Part shown: positions 23,410 to 35,006 of the stretch, piece after piece
Numbering within the stretch: position 1 is the first letter of the stretch
How the letters are laid out: each line of letters opens with the position of its first letter
Assembly: GCA_004154925.1 (NCBI GenBank)
Contig: QJNS01000069.1
Coordinates: forward strand, 248,001-312,000
Reading direction: 5' to 3'
From: Monosporascus cannonballus
Lineage: Eukaryota > Ascomycota > Sordariomycetes > Xylariales
Length of the DNA: 64,000 nucleotides
The notes under the pieces: generated by a model
Told to the model about the DNA's origin: nothing
Seen by the model: only the letters and a program-made list of their open reading frames with translations
Database searches by the model: none
Program-made: the position numbers and the translations under genes

Positions 23410-23679
23410 CCAAGTAGCTGGGTTTCGCTAGCGCTGGCAAGTTACAGACGAGAATCACATAAAAAGGGGCAGGATATCTTGGTAGTGAACGAAACGTGGT
23501 TCGTAGTATTAGATCGCTACTGCACTTGATGCTACTAGTATCTCCTGAGCCTGCGCTGTTTTGGGCCCCGCCCGGCGAAAAGTAAGCCCCGCGGCGGAAG
23601 TGGCCCCCGCGAGCTCCGTAGCTGGCTGTGTCGAAAGCGGGTCTCGCATTAAGCGCAACCGATCTTAATGCACACCGGA

Positions 23680-24186
23680 TTACTCCCAGCCAGCACCCGC
23701 ATCACCAGCTTGCGGCTGACCGTGGTAGGGCTTATTAATGCTCACCTCCTCAGCACTGCTCCTCGCTTCTCTGGGGGGCGAAGGAGATCTTAGTTTCGAA
23801 ATCTCCCTGCTCGGTTTGGGGCCGGTCGCCTTTGCCGCGGCCTGCATCAGCCATTTACCCTCTTCTTCCCTGTAGCCCGGCACGGCGGCATCCAACAGGG
23901 ACGTGGGGAGGGTATTGACGACAGCTTGGATAGCGTGTTTTCTCGTGACCTTCCCGGCGATCTCCCGCTGGTGCAGAATCGGTCCGACTCCTATCGCCCT
24001 ACGGTACGAGAGCACGTATGAGAAATCCCGCTGACCCAGCGCCCATGTGACCTTGACAATGTCCCCACCGCCGTCCGGCGGCATCACGTATTGACCGTCC
24101 GAGATGTAGAGACGGACCAGGTCGGGTTCCTCGTCGCGAGGCCTCGCCCTCACCCCCGCACAGAGGCGGTACTCTTCCTGCTTCAT
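23680..24186 (-). CDS. Hypothetical protein or exon
   Basis: A 168-codon open frame on the minus strand starting MKQEEYRLCAG and ending in a Ser/Pro/Arg-rich tail. It includes DLVRLYISDGQYVMPPDGGG and a mixed alpha/beta-looking central part. I do not recognise the family. Upstream frames on the same strand (24183-24425, 24483-24671) have similar composition but are offset, which suggests introns or frameshifts. Given the neighbouring broken zinc-knuckle frame, this may belong to a decaying gene. Confidence 0.35.
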   Translation of the reverse strand: MKQEEYRLCAGVRARPRDEEPDLVRLYISDGQYVMPPDGGGDIVKVTWALGQRDFSYVLSYRRAIGVGPILHQREIAGKVTRKHAIQAVVNTLPTSLLDAAVPGYREEEGKWLMQAAAKATGPKPSREISKLRSPSPPREARSSAEEVSINKPYHGQPQAGDAGAGWE

Positions 24187-24822
24187 CCTGTGAATCTCGT
24201 CGGTCGGGGGCGGGTTCGCCCCGCGCAGGTCAAAAGACTACAGATTGCCGAAGGTCGGCTCCGCATGCTCGCTGGCCGGCGAGTAGTGCACGCGGAGTGC
24301 CCACGGGAACCCCGGGAGGCGGAGTTACCCCGATCCATCGCACGGGAACGAAAGCGGCCGAACAGCCTGCACACGCGCTGTCCGATATCGGTGCTCCCGT
24401 CATAAGTGATGAGGCCCTTCCGCACCAGCGCCTCGCCCGAGTACGCCTAACCACACTCCTCCTATCTGGAGGCCTCTTCTTCTCACCAGAAATTGTGTGG
24501 GCAGTAGAGCAGAAACTCGGGGCGGGACCACACTCGTTTGATCATGTCCTCAGACCCAATCAACCGAAGGAAACTGGCCACCCCCGTCAAAAGAGACTCC
24601 GACGAGACCTCACCGACAGCCTCTTTCTTCAGGCGGCCGATCGTGTCCGAGTCTGTTGAAGGCATGCGCACCGCCCTGGGGATGGCATGCTCACCACCAC
24701 CACGAGCATCTACGATAAGCGCGTTGAGTCCTAGAATCTGTTCGCTATCTTCAGTACGAATGGGCCAGTCGTCAAGCGAGACAGGCCGTGTCGGCGGCGG
24801 GACGCTTGTGTGCGGCTGGGGT

Positions 24823-25098
24823 TCACCTTAGCAGAACACTTCTCCATCGCGTGATCCTTCGTTTGGTATACGGACAACCTGTGATGTGTCCGTGGCAGGT
24901 ATAGGGTGTCACGCAGTCTTCGAGGACGTGGCCCACCTTGTTGCAGTTGGCGCAGGTGTTTTGATCGCGGCCGAACTGGAGCTTGGGAGCCAGATTGACA
25001 AACGACGCCTGGCCTGTGAAAGACAGCAACGGCAACGAACTTTGGCTAGCGGGCGCATAGTTATCTTCTGCAATAACGCGGGTGGTGTGCGTTAACAA
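24823..25098 (-). pseudogene. Broken tandem CCHC zinc-knuckle protein gene
   Basis: The minus-strand frame contains a complete knuckle CANCNKVGHVLEDC (CX2CX4HX4C), then CHGHITGCPY, where a second knuckle begins. After CPY the frame is lost. Reading on in another frame (24860 down to about 24829) gives TKDHAMEKC, the second half of a CX2CX4HX4C knuckle, so a small insertion or deletion at about 24862-24870 has broken the second finger. There is no ATG at the start of the open frame. Tandem knuckles with a G-F/H-I-x-GCP linker occur, from memory, in a lineage-expanded set of Sordariomycete hypothetical proteins. Alternatively an intron lies at the break, but no good GT/AG pair was seen. Confidence 0.5.
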
Positions 25099-27877
25099 TA
25101 TTATCGTGTGAGGTGTGTGCTCAGGATGCGCGCGTTGTTACGAGTAATACATTGGCCTGCTGCCCTAAGCATGGGTGAATGGCCCGGCCCAGATCTCACT
25201 GGGAATGGCCTTCGACAGCTGCTGCAGTATGTAGCTGTTAATAAAATTTCCTTAAACTTCTTGTCCTGCACGACGACGTTTCCACTTGTGTCCGCTCCCA
25301 ATTCCCAACTTGTCACACTGAGTTAATAATTTCCACCACACCTTATTGCCCCCCATCCTCACCGTCAACCACTTCTGTCAATCTCTTTTGTATTAAAGGA
25401 AACCGCGTCTATTTTCAGTTCCACTTCGAGACGACCAATCACCATCATGGCGACCACCATACCAAGACTCCATGGCCAAGCCGATGATATGGCGTCGCGA
25501 TACCGTCCTGGTCATGTTGGTCTGGGCGCTGGACAAAAGCGCGGACGAGCTAGGCTACCTCGTCGACTTGGCCGAACCAAGGCCTTCCTTTTCTCGGGAT
25601 AACAAGGTCCAGCCCTGTCAGCATGTAGTTCTAGTGCTGTATCGAACTGGTTAAGTGGTGTTGCGCCAAGCATATATGGCTAGTCCCCTTCGGCGAAGAA
25701 GGCGTACGGAGAGCCAATCTCGCTCGGGTACAAGGGCGCCTACGAGCGGTATTATGAGGGTTACGTGCGGGCCCCTGAATGGTTTCGTAGTCATGTGGCT
25801 AAGTCCGGTCCGCAGCCCCCGGAGGGTCTAGAAGACTCGCAGAGCACGAGGTTCGACAGATGGTAGCGGACGATGCCCGAAGCGTCTGAAACATAATGTG
25901 GCCGGGCAAGAGAAGGCTTGACGGCTGCGGTGCCTTCCTGCTGCCTTTTCCGAACCGGCGCTGCTTGAACAGTTGCGTGGTCGGAAGGATCGGTTGCACC
26001 AACGAAATCCTGGACAACCGATACGTCCACCTCGCATGGCAGCGTCAAGAGATCGCAGAGGGGAAAATACCGTGGCCGGTTGCTGACGCTGTCAGCCATC
26101 AGCAAAGATGTCAATATCTATGACAGTGTCGTCCAGAACGTTCTCGCTATCACGTGGGATGACGTGATGGGTTGGCACGACGAGATGCTGAGACAAACGG
26201 CGACGTCAACCTGGCTTCGTGTTTGGAGGACTAGGTGGCTTCAGACTTGGGGCGGCGCACCGAAAAGCCGAGCTCGAGTCGTAAATATGATGTTGACACA
26301 CATTGACAACTACGTCGCCCGTCAGATAAAGAAACATATCCTGTCGTGCGAGGGCGTTGTGCGCTCGGTCACAGGTGTGGGCAGGATGTCTTGACAAGGC
26401 CTCCGACAAAAGGCGCGCCGTGAACATCTGGCATTGATGTTCAGAAGACTGGAGGAGTCCTCTCCTCGCTTGCCGTGAGCCGAGACGAAGTCCAATGGCT
26501 ATGACGAGATCGATGGGCTTCATGAAGGCCGCGCGGGACAAACGATAGGAGTGTCCGGTGTTTCAGGAACTCTATCATCTTCCCGGATGGTGGTTGCCTC
26601 ATCGAAGTCAAGGCTGCTGCGCTACGTCGCATGCGAGATACAGAACTATCAAAGGAATATACTGTTCCGTACCACCTAATCGCCAAGCCCGTAAAGGCTA
26701 CCGCATGGGTTGTGACTGTGTGCCTTAAAAATGTGTGGAGAGATCGTAGATGGTTGAATCGGTGTTCATTCAGCGATATAGCCCAGTCGTGCTTCAGCCA
26801 AATGCGTACCCGGCTGGTCTCTAGTTGGTCCTGCATCGAAAGGAAACTTATCACTGATCCTTACCGCGCCAGTTTCAAGTCTAAGAATAACAAGATGTCT
26901 TTCCCGGTAGCTGTGTTCTAGAAATATTGGATAGCATCCTGATTCTCGACTGGCAACATCATCCCCTATTAGGGTAAGAGCGGCTGCCATTACTATCAGC
27001 AAATGATACGGCTGGTTTGAGAATCGTCACAGGGAGAATTCCTGACATGCTTTAGCTTATGGTCTCATGAATATATATCGGGGTGGGCCCGGACACCGAT
27101 GGAAGCTTTTTACCAGCAGCAAACCTGAACCGGGTTTTCCCAAACCGGATATTCTCCGAACCCCACGCCGGCGTTGGCGTGTGGCGTGTGGCGTAACGCA
27201 AAGTAACCAACTCAATTTTCGATTGTCTGAGTTCGTATCGGTCTGACTTGACAACATTCTGTAACGAAACCTCCTTCCATTCCAGTCGGCATGTTGGCTG
27301 GTGGCTGGCTGGAAAGCCCGAGACCCGCAAGTCGTTCACGGCTAAGCGGGAGCTTGTATCGGTGTACCGTCGATCCCGATCTCGACAGGTTGCCTCATTA
27401 CGCGCATATTCAGGTCCTGTGCAGACGCCTCGCAGCCTGATAAGCTCTTGGTTTTACCTAGGGCATTACCAACGGTCCGAAGTTGCACGATAGCCAACGG
27501 TGGATGAGGATCTCGCGATGCCCCTCGTCGGGCATTATGTGGATCGGATCTGGCATCCACCCAATGATGTGGCAATGTGGGCCCTGACGCGCATAAATAG
27601 GGAAACCCTACTCCGTAGAGCTTAGATCTGCGCACGCGGCGGCGGCTGAGCGGTGAGTGTGAGTGATAATACAGGGGTAGCGATCGCCACGAATCCCAGG
27701 GCGAGTCCACACCGCCAATGGCCGCATAGGGCGACCTGCTGCCGATATAAATTCGAAGGTCCCGCTTCAGATTTGCCCCTCCTACCCTCGTCGTGACCCC
27801 CCACCCCCCACCCCCCAAATCTTGCAGTCATTGAATGATCGATTGTGATCGCCGCGTGCTCGGAACCTATCACCACG
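25099..27877. other. Transition zone without a supported gene
   Basis: GC-normal sequence with only short overlapping frames on both strands. An ATG at 25448 opens a short Arg-rich frame (MATTIPRLHGQ...), and 27342-27818 (minus) has a 158-codon low-complexity frame. Neither has a recognisable motif. A C-rich tract lies at 27797-27817 just before the next gene. The region may hold relics of duplicated genes. Confidence 0.4.
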
Positions 27878-28818
27878 ATGTCGACCACGATGTCGGCCCT
27901 GTCTATGATAACAATCCCGCCAAATACGGTCGAGCAGCTTAAGCTGCTCGCCGCCGCGGGCACGTTCGCGTACGTCGGGTCGACCTTCGCTCGCGACATG
28001 ACAAACACGCTATGCCGGACGAAGGCGGGCCGTCATGCTCTCAGGGTAGCTAGTCCCCTCCCCCCAATACCGCGAGAACACCTGGCTGACGGTTGCAATT
28101 GCTCAGTGGGCGCATAGACACCCTGTCGCTGGACGCTGTCTCCTCCTCGCTTGTTCGGGCGGTGTCGTCATCGCGTGGCCGAGCACCGTCGCGAAGCTCA
28201 TTGGCTCTATAGGTGGTATTGCCGTCACTAAAGGTATGTCGTCATGATATCGAAGGACAGGGAGCCTCGATGAGACTCCGGTGTGGTGCAGCTCCCTGAC
28301 ATTTATCTCCTTGAACAGAGAGCGGGTTCAGCTACCGCGGCGGTACCACCGGCTTCGTCGGCATCATCCAGAGCGCCGCGGCCGGGCGCGCGCCGGGCAT
28401 CTCCATGATACGCAAAGTCGGATATGCCGTGACGGCGGTAAGCGTTACGGGCGGCCTTTTCGCGACGCAGTGGCGGAGGCTGGTCGGGCTTTTCAAGTCC
28501 CTCCGTAGGAAGGCGGGCAAGGAGGGCAAGCAAATGGGCAAGGAGAGCAGTAAAGAAAAGAAGGAGAGAAAGGAGCAGGCAGCCTCATCGTCAGCCGCAC
28601 CATCGTCGAGCTTGCCGCCATCCTCTTCGAGGGTCGCGCCGTATGCTGTAACATCGCCGCCTCAGTCCGAACTCGAGCAGGACTCGGACGGCGAGTTTTA
28701 CAGGAAGGCCAGCAAGAGCAGGAGGGATGACACGGACGCGGATGAGTCGACATATGGCAGGCACAGCAGCAGGAGCAAGAGGGAGAGAAAGGATAAGGAG
28801 AGGAAGCACAGAAAATAA
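27878..28818 (+). CDS. Small hydrophobic, glycine-rich protein with charged C-terminal tail
   Basis: Three exons fit in phase: 27878-28045, 28107-28233 and 28319-28818, giving 264 aa. Intron 1 has a CTGAC branch site and GCTCAG acceptor; intron 2 has a GTATGT donor and GAACAG acceptor. Residues about 1-56 contain a moderately hydrophobic helix. Exon 2 encodes a strongly hydrophobic Ala/Gly/Val segment, followed by a Gly-rich block (GTTGFVGIIQSAAAG) and another hydrophobic stretch. The last ~100 residues are Lys/Glu/Ser/Arg-rich and probably disordered. The hydrophobic Gly/Ala block loosely recalls interferon-induced 6-16 (ISG12) proteins found in fungi, but key positions do not clearly match. 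Probable membrane association; function unknown. Confidence 0.6.
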
Positions 28819-29872
28819 AGAGTGGGGGAGTGATACGACGGTCGGTCGACGATGATGAACATGGCTGACTGATGAAGGGTCCAAGCCTTACGAATGACGG
28901 TTTCTAACGAGGCAACGGGAAACATTCGGGCATATTATATATAGACATTGGAATGCCACGGGTAACGGTGCCACGCAAATCATTTTTCTTGCCTCGTAGG
29001 CTCGTCTCGTCCACCAATTGCCCTAATAATGCCTCTACCAACCGCCGCTCTTGAGACGTTAAACTGACCAATAGTTGTTTTAGCCCTTATAGTTCGCCTC
29101 CATTGTCTCTATTTCATTTCACCTCTCGGGGGTATAGGGCGCAACAGGTGTGCCCCCGAAAGACTAGACAAAACACTGGCCATGCTGTCCCTTCGGAAAG
29201 GCAGGCCGAAGTCAAGGGACGTTACTACATCCCCAGTGCCTCGGCATGGATAGTCAACGGCCTGTCTCGCTGCCTCTCCCTATTCTGTATGAATGGTACA
29301 ACGTTCCAATTGGTGAATCTAAAGCTGGTACCTTGCCGCTCACGGGCACCCAATGTCGGGCCCCGGAATACGCCTAACTCCTGATATATTTAAACCGATA
29401 AAATTTCCTTTTCGACAATACGTTAGATGACCCAACACCACAAACGTGCGCCTTATACATAAACTTTAGTGCGGCTCGGATAATCTACAAAGGACTTATG
29501 GGGATAATTAGGTACATTTCTCGCCCGATTTGCTGTTTCTATCAAAAAGACCCTCTTTGTCTTCCCACTAGTCTTGGCATGCGATTCATTGCTGATTTCC
29601 GATACGGTTTAGCCTTTTCTTACCAGCTGAGATTTAGATTTACGCACATGGTCGTGGTTCTCTGCGTGAATGCTTGCAGCATGTGGCAGATGGGAACCAG
29701 CTTAGCCGCTATCAATAGGTAATCACATACAAAGCCGCATTCTAATAACCTGCAACAACGAGGCGCCACGACAGGTTTTGAATGATCACAAGCATCTTGG
29801 GGGTGTACGGGTGTGACCTGCTAAACCACACGGTATTCATTATTCGCCCAACTTTTTCAGGCGAGCTTCCCA
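28819..29872. other. Intergenic region
   Basis: About 1 kb with only short frames lacking recognisable motifs. It holds the 3' flank of the preceding gene and the upstream region of the mitochondrial-type gene. No repeat or RNA gene is evident. Confidence 0.5.
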
Positions 29873-31008
29873 ATGGCTTCGAAGTCCTCGTCATATATCC
29901 CGCGCTTTCTGCTTCCCCAGTACGGCCCGCTATGGCGAAGCACCCGCCGGCCGACGAGGGCCTTCGCGAGACCCTCGAATCCGGATGTAGGCCGAGTGCT
30001 CGTGCGTTACGCCTCTAATAAGGTGGCCAGCTCGCGCACAAGCCCCAGCAGAGCGAACCACACCAAATCAAGCGCCGCGGCGAGGGCGGCAAAGGCGTCC
30101 GCACCGACCAAGCCGCCGCTGAAAGCCACCGCACCGAGACCGGCTGCGGCCGAGCCGACCGATGCGGCTGCTACCCCCCAGGCTCCCTCGACGGAGAAGA
30201 TGGCGGCGGTACCAGAGGTTCCGGCGGCAGGAGTCGACCCCCCCAAGCCCCTCGTGCTCGAAAAGCCCGAGCGCTTCAACCCGCCGTCCCACGGGAAGCG
30301 GCTGCCGCGGTCCGTGCCGAAGCACTACGGCGGGCCCATGACGACGGGGGAGGCGCAGGCGCAGAGGACGAAGCAGTACCCGGGGCTGCCGCCGCCGCCG
30401 AACACGTGGTCGCACTGGTTCATCAACAACCGGGGCGTGCACATGTTCATCACTCTGGTACGTGGCCGCTTCCCTCCCCTACACATCCAGACTCATGCAT
30501 CGTTCGCTTCTCCCCACCCCCAGCGAGGCGTCTCCTTTCCCTAGCTGACGTAGGACCGGTAAAACAGGGCACCCTCGCCTCCCTCGCCGCGTACACGTTC
30601 GCGACCAACTTCCAGGCCAAGTCGCCGTACGCGGACCTGATCCCACCCATCTCGGAGCTACCGCGCCACCCGTTCCAGTACGTCGGCGTGTGCGTCGACG
30701 TGCTGCGCATGCACGAGGAGCACGAGTCGGCCATCACGGCCGAGAAGCGGCGCCGGAGGGTCGAGGACGTCGCCAAGCGCAACGAGTACCGCAAGGCGCA
30801 CGGCCTCGAGCCGGCCACGGGGTGGTGGGGGGCCAAGGCCGAGACCGAAACTACTACTACTACTCCGGTGGGGGAGGCTCCGGAGACTACGGCTCGGCGT
30901 GTTCCTGCGCCGCCTGTTGCGGGCGTGGAGGTCGTGCCGGCGACGGCTGCGGCTGCAGAATTCACTACCCCCGATGGGAAGCGCAAGAAATTCCTGGGCA
31001 TCTTTTAA
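29873..31008 (+). CDS. Mitochondrial membrane-type protein (conserved fungal, function unknown)
   Basis: Two exons, 29873-30457 and 30568-31008, join in phase 0 across a 110-nt intron (GTACGT donor, GCTGAC branch, AAACAG acceptor), giving 341 aa. The N-terminus (MASKSSSYIPRFLLPQYGPL and a following Arg-rich, acid-free stretch) is a strong mitochondrial targeting sequence. An Ala/Pro/Lys-rich linker follows to about residue 130. The conserved part runs from about 140: HWFINNRGVHMFITLGTLAS spans the exon join and forms a single transmembrane segment. After it come LIPPISELPRHPF and a coiled, highly charged EKRRRRVEDVAKRNEYRKAH segment. This layout matches a conserved fungal mitochondrial protein that I cannot name. 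It is tail-to-tail with RRP42, 150 bp away. Confidence 0.8.
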
Positions 31009-31159
31009 GCTAGAAAAGGGGGTGGAATGGGACAGGAGTATCGTCGCTGACGCATGCACATGTACATAAGATCGACTGTGACTCGTATGGCATACGGGGT
31101 TCCGGTCAGACCGGAGGAGCATCATCGATTTCATCAAGTAATGGTACCAAGGCCCGAAT

Positions 31160-32521
31160 CTATCCCAGCTCGACAGCGTCCAAAGCTTCTAGTACCTCCT
31201 CCGCGATGCCGCCCTTTTCTAACACTCTTGCCACCATGGCGTTCAGCACGCCGATCTTGGTCCCTCCCCTCGGTGCTTTCCACACGCCCTCCACGTTCTC
31301 TGTCTCGGCTGCCATCGCACCCGGATCCTTTGCCGGTAGGGCGCCATGGCCCCACACCGCGGCGTTGATGGCGTTGGGCACTCCCGGCGCCGTTAATCTC
31401 GACGGCGGGTCGATCGTCCTCACCGAGAGCAAGCGTAGATTCCTCCCACCTTTTCCGGGTCCGACCTCGTCCACGTCCATCAGCTCGACTCCCTCGTCGA
31501 CCGACTTGTTGGCGCCCACTTCGCCTACCGAGACGGCAAGCGCCGAGTCGGCCACGGCGAGCTCCTCCTTCGACGGGTCGAAGATGATGTTGTCGCCGAC
31601 CGAAACGACCAGTAATGTGACGGGCGGCCGCGAGCCGCCGTCCGATAACGGCGGGGGCGAAGTTTTACTGCTCCGTTGCGGGTATATGAACGTCGAGGCC
31701 GCCCAGTCATCGTCGAACATGGGGTCCTCTTCGGCCTCGGATTTCAGCTTCGGCAGGCGCGTGGACAGGAGGGCGAGGTGGGTCGTCAGGCTGAGGAGCG
31801 GGAGGGGGTATGATAGCGGCGGAGATATGAGAATAATCCGTAGCGCTCGAAAGTTAGCTTGGGGTAATTCGTGTTCACGAAATGCCGGCGCGAGAAAGGA
31901 AGTGTATATGTATGTACTCACATCAAGGTAGAGCTTCCAGTGGAACCGCCGGTTGATCCACAGCTTCTTAGTAAACTTGCCGTCGGCCAGCAGCGCCTCG
32001 CTCAGCATCGTGGCCAGGAACACGGTGCTCGACTCGTCGTCGCGGTACCCCGGGATCTCGACCGTCATCTCGACCCAGTCGTTATCACCAGCGTCGGGCC
32101 TGCTCACAGTGCCTTCCCCTTCCTCCTCCTCTTCCATCTTTCCCGCCTGTTCCTCCTCGGACGCCTCCGCCTGGCTATCTCCCCCGTCCTCCTCCCGGCC
32201 CGCGGCCACCACCTTCCGAGTCCCCCTCTTCTTCCTCCTGCTGCGCTGTCCGCCGTCGACGAGGAGGTCCGCGTCCGGATGATGAGGTGACAGCCGCGTC
32301 TTCTCTACCTCTGCTTTGACGCCGACGATGGCCTCGGTGCCGTCGGCGAAGCATACGCGCGCGCTGCCGTTGGTGCCCGGCAGGATGCCCGTCTCGGCGA
32401 CCAGGGGCCGGAACTGCGCGGCCGTGCGCCCGTCGGGCCGGACCGGCGGGCTCAGGCGCAGCGAGCTGTGCAGGTAGGCGAGCTCGGCCGGCGAGAGCAG
32501 GAGGTGCTGCGACGTCGCCAT
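31160..32521 (-). CDS. RRP42: Exosome complex component RRP42 (RNase PH-like)
   Basis: A frame of 453 codons on the minus strand. The N-terminus LSPAELAYLHSSLRLSPPVRPDGR is diagnostic of the RRP42/RRP45 branch of RNase PH-fold exosome subunits. It is followed by FRPLVAETGILPGTNGSARV, the ADGTEAIVGVKAEV strand, an acidic insertion (about residues 95-150), then SLTTHLALLSTRLPKLKSE with DPMFDDDW. Rrp42 is a catalytically inactive part of the six-membered ring of the RNA exosome, which threads RNA to Rrp44 for 3'-5' decay and processing. After WKLYLD an unspliced intron of about 80-90 nt seems to be included (near 31925-31840; strong donor GTGAGT, branch GCTAAC). It is open in frame, but no GT-AG pair keeps both frame and the expected sequence exactly, so the true protein is slightly shorter. 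Confidence 0.88.
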   Translation of the reverse strand: MATSQHLLLSPAELAYLHSSLRLSPPVRPDGRTAAQFRPLVAETGILPGTNGSARVCFADGTEAIVGVKAEVEKTRLSPHHPDADLLVDGGQRSRRKKRGTRKVVAAGREEDGGDSQAEASEEEQAGKMEEEEEGEGTVSRPDAGDNDWVEMTVEIPGYRDDESSTVFLATMLSEALLADGKFTKKLWINRRFHWKLYLDVSTYIYTSFLAPAFREHELPQANFRALRIILISPPLSYPLPLLSLTTHLALLSTRLPKLKSEAEEDPMFDDDWAASTFIYPQRSSKTSPPPLSDGGSRPPVTLLVVSVGDNIIFDPSKEELAVADSALAVSVGEVGANKSVDEGVELMDVDEVGPGKGGRNLRLLSVRTIDPPSRLTAPGVPNAINAAVWGHGALPAKDPGAMAAETENVEGVWKAPRGGTKIGVLNAMVARVLEKGGIAEEVLEALDAVELG

Positions 32522-35006
32522 CGTGGTTGCCGCTGCAGCTGCTGTCGACTGGAACCGAGCTGAAGAGAAAGAGAGAGCGCTTGCCCGCCTCGGTAATTCG
32601 TTTGCGCAGGAGCAGTGCCGGGGAGATTATCAGACCATGCAGGAGAGAATCATGCAATAAAAGCGACTACCTGTGTAATTGGCCACCTAGGCGTAAGAGG
32701 ACGTGCTTGCAAAGGGGGGGTGTGCGTAGAGGCGTAATCTACACAAGCATGTGATTTTTCCGAAATGGGAGGCTAACAGTTGAGAAGGCGCAAGGTGGGA
32801 TGGGGGATTGAAACTGGGAGATTTTCGAGCTGAGGTAGGCACGCACTGTGATTGGCTGCCCGGAGCTGTCATTCGCACACACACGCACCGCAGCTAGAGC
32901 AATGCGGGGCATAACGACAGGGTTATGCAAGGCTCCCTTTCGGTTGGATGATTCTTACGAAATAAGGCATGTCGGAAGACCTCAGTGCCGGAAGGAGGGC
33001 TCCTCGTCGGTAACTTCCCAGCAATTACAGGTGCCTATTGTTGCAAATTTGCATGTGTTCGATCCAGGCGAATACTTGTGGAAGTCAGATGGTCGGCCAT
33101 ATAAGTCGGCGTTCCCTTCGCAAATCGCCAATACGGCCTCCAACCTAGCAACCAAGGACAGCCTCTCCTTTGAAACGTAGGCCTAATTTATAGCGGCTCT
33201 TGTTCGCTCGGTGAGAAACTGCGGTTCGACGCAGCGCCTCGGCGAACCGACATAAAATATAGAACTGGACGTAGCGGGGGAAACAAACCAACCAGCCATC
33301 TCTGCCACGACAGAGAAGGGTATATTCAACCCCTTCCAGCTCCTGGATATTCCGTGAAGCAATTGGTTCAGGTCATGCCGCCACGTACACGTATGATAAG
33401 AATAGTATAATGAAGACCTGTCGGTGCCTAGATGCTGCTAAGGATGCTATAAAAGGGGCCGACACGCAACGACCACCCATCAAGCTGGACAGTCTTGAGT
33501 TATGTAGCAATAACATAGAATACCAACCCGGTTTAAGTAGCACGGGGCTTATACGCAGCCTGCTACTCTCTCTTCTGGGCTACGCTTCCCTTGTGCGAAG
33601 CTTCAACTAATACGGAGATGACCAAGTCTGAATGAAAATAATTCCCCGTCCAGCCCCAGCGGCACCCTCGAGACCCTTGAGTAGGTAAGAGGCCAACGGG
33701 CCGAAGCACAGAACCGTCGTCCGGGTCAAGGAGCTCGCTCGACCTGGCCTTGTACGACTCCACCGTCCGGCCGACGGGACGAAGCCAAGAAAAATGGTCG
33801 AGACCCGCGGCACCAGCGGCCGGCCGCATCCAGTGTGTGAAAGAAGAGCGCCCAATCGCCCGGCTTCCTCTCCCACCGCACACGCAGGTATTGCCGGCCC
33901 CGGGTCGCATCTGCAGCCTCGTTATCAGACACTAGTCGGCCTAGATAGCGTCCTACGGCAGTTAAACGGACGCGAGAACCGGCCCAAAACTGGCGACACG
34001 CACGCGGCAACGAGGGAATCGTGACGGTCTCTTAATCGCATACCGAGCTCGGCAAGTAGGCTTCGGGACTGGAGGTTAGGCGACCGTTTACCGCCCCATC
34101 CCCCCAAACAGGTCTCTGTAGGCAACGGTAGCGGCAGAAAAAGGAGGGGACCAAGACTTATGCTTTCTACGGGATTGCAAGACGTCTTTAACGCGACGTT
34201 CCCCTGTGTTGACGAGCTAGCATATCGCTTTGTCCAAGAAGCACGTCGTCCTTCTTCTTCGTCGTCCTCAAGGGTTCTCTGCCTCGGGCTGTTCAGCAAG
34301 TCGGCCGCGAACCGGTGTGAGAACCCATGGAAAACCGGCGCGTGGAAACGTGGCACGGGGAGGACGTATCCGTGCCAGGTCTCTCTCGGCCCGCTAGCTT
34401 CCCGGTCGATACCAAGGGCAAAGCTGATTCGCTTCCAGAGGTCAGAAAGCCAGGGGAACGACAGAGTCCATCCGCAATCTGTCGGCGTGTCACTGATGTC
34501 CGATTCTGGTAGCTTATATGCATTTCTTTTTTCTTCGCCGGAGCTGCCGAAGCTGTGGACACCGGCGAGGATGGTAGGAAATCGAAAAACCATGCGCACA
34601 GGGATATTGCCGCTGAGCTGGCAACAGAGTTGCCCCGAGGCGAAAAGATGATTGGGGAAGAGATATGTTTGAGCTGCGAAAGAGAGCTGCGAAAGAGGGG
34701 GGGTGGGGGGGCTGATCTGGCTATTGACATAGAAGCCACTTCACCTCAGTGGAGCGCTCACTTGTTTAAACCGATACGCTTGTCTAAACTGATATATGGT
34801 TGATTGACTAGCTAACCCGTTCTCATTGAAGGTGCATACCTGGAAATGCAACTAGGCCGGGCGTCACTCTTCCGTGTCCTTCCCAAGCGGCTAGTAGAGA
34901 CCTTGCTAGACGCGTGTTGAGCGACTGCTTTTATTATCAACCGAGATGAATCTTCCATAATTGACGTCGAGCTTAATCAGTGTATATACTAACTTAGCGC
35001 ATGACC
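32522..35006. other. Intergenic region without a supported gene
   Basis: About 2.5 kb between the divergent start of RRP42 and the 3' end of ATE1. Overlapping frames on both strands (for example 33925-34599 minus, 224 codons; 34160-34651 plus, 163 codons) have no family motif and compete with each other. A G-rich tract (GGGGGGGTGGGGGGG-like) lies at about 34697-34710. The part next to 32521 must contain the RRP42 promoter. Confidence 0.45.

Noticed and set aside
33925..34739. Overlapping frames of 148-224 codons on both strands
   Set aside because: Three frames compete over the same bases, none has a motif, and residue composition looks like translated non-coding GC-normal DNA.
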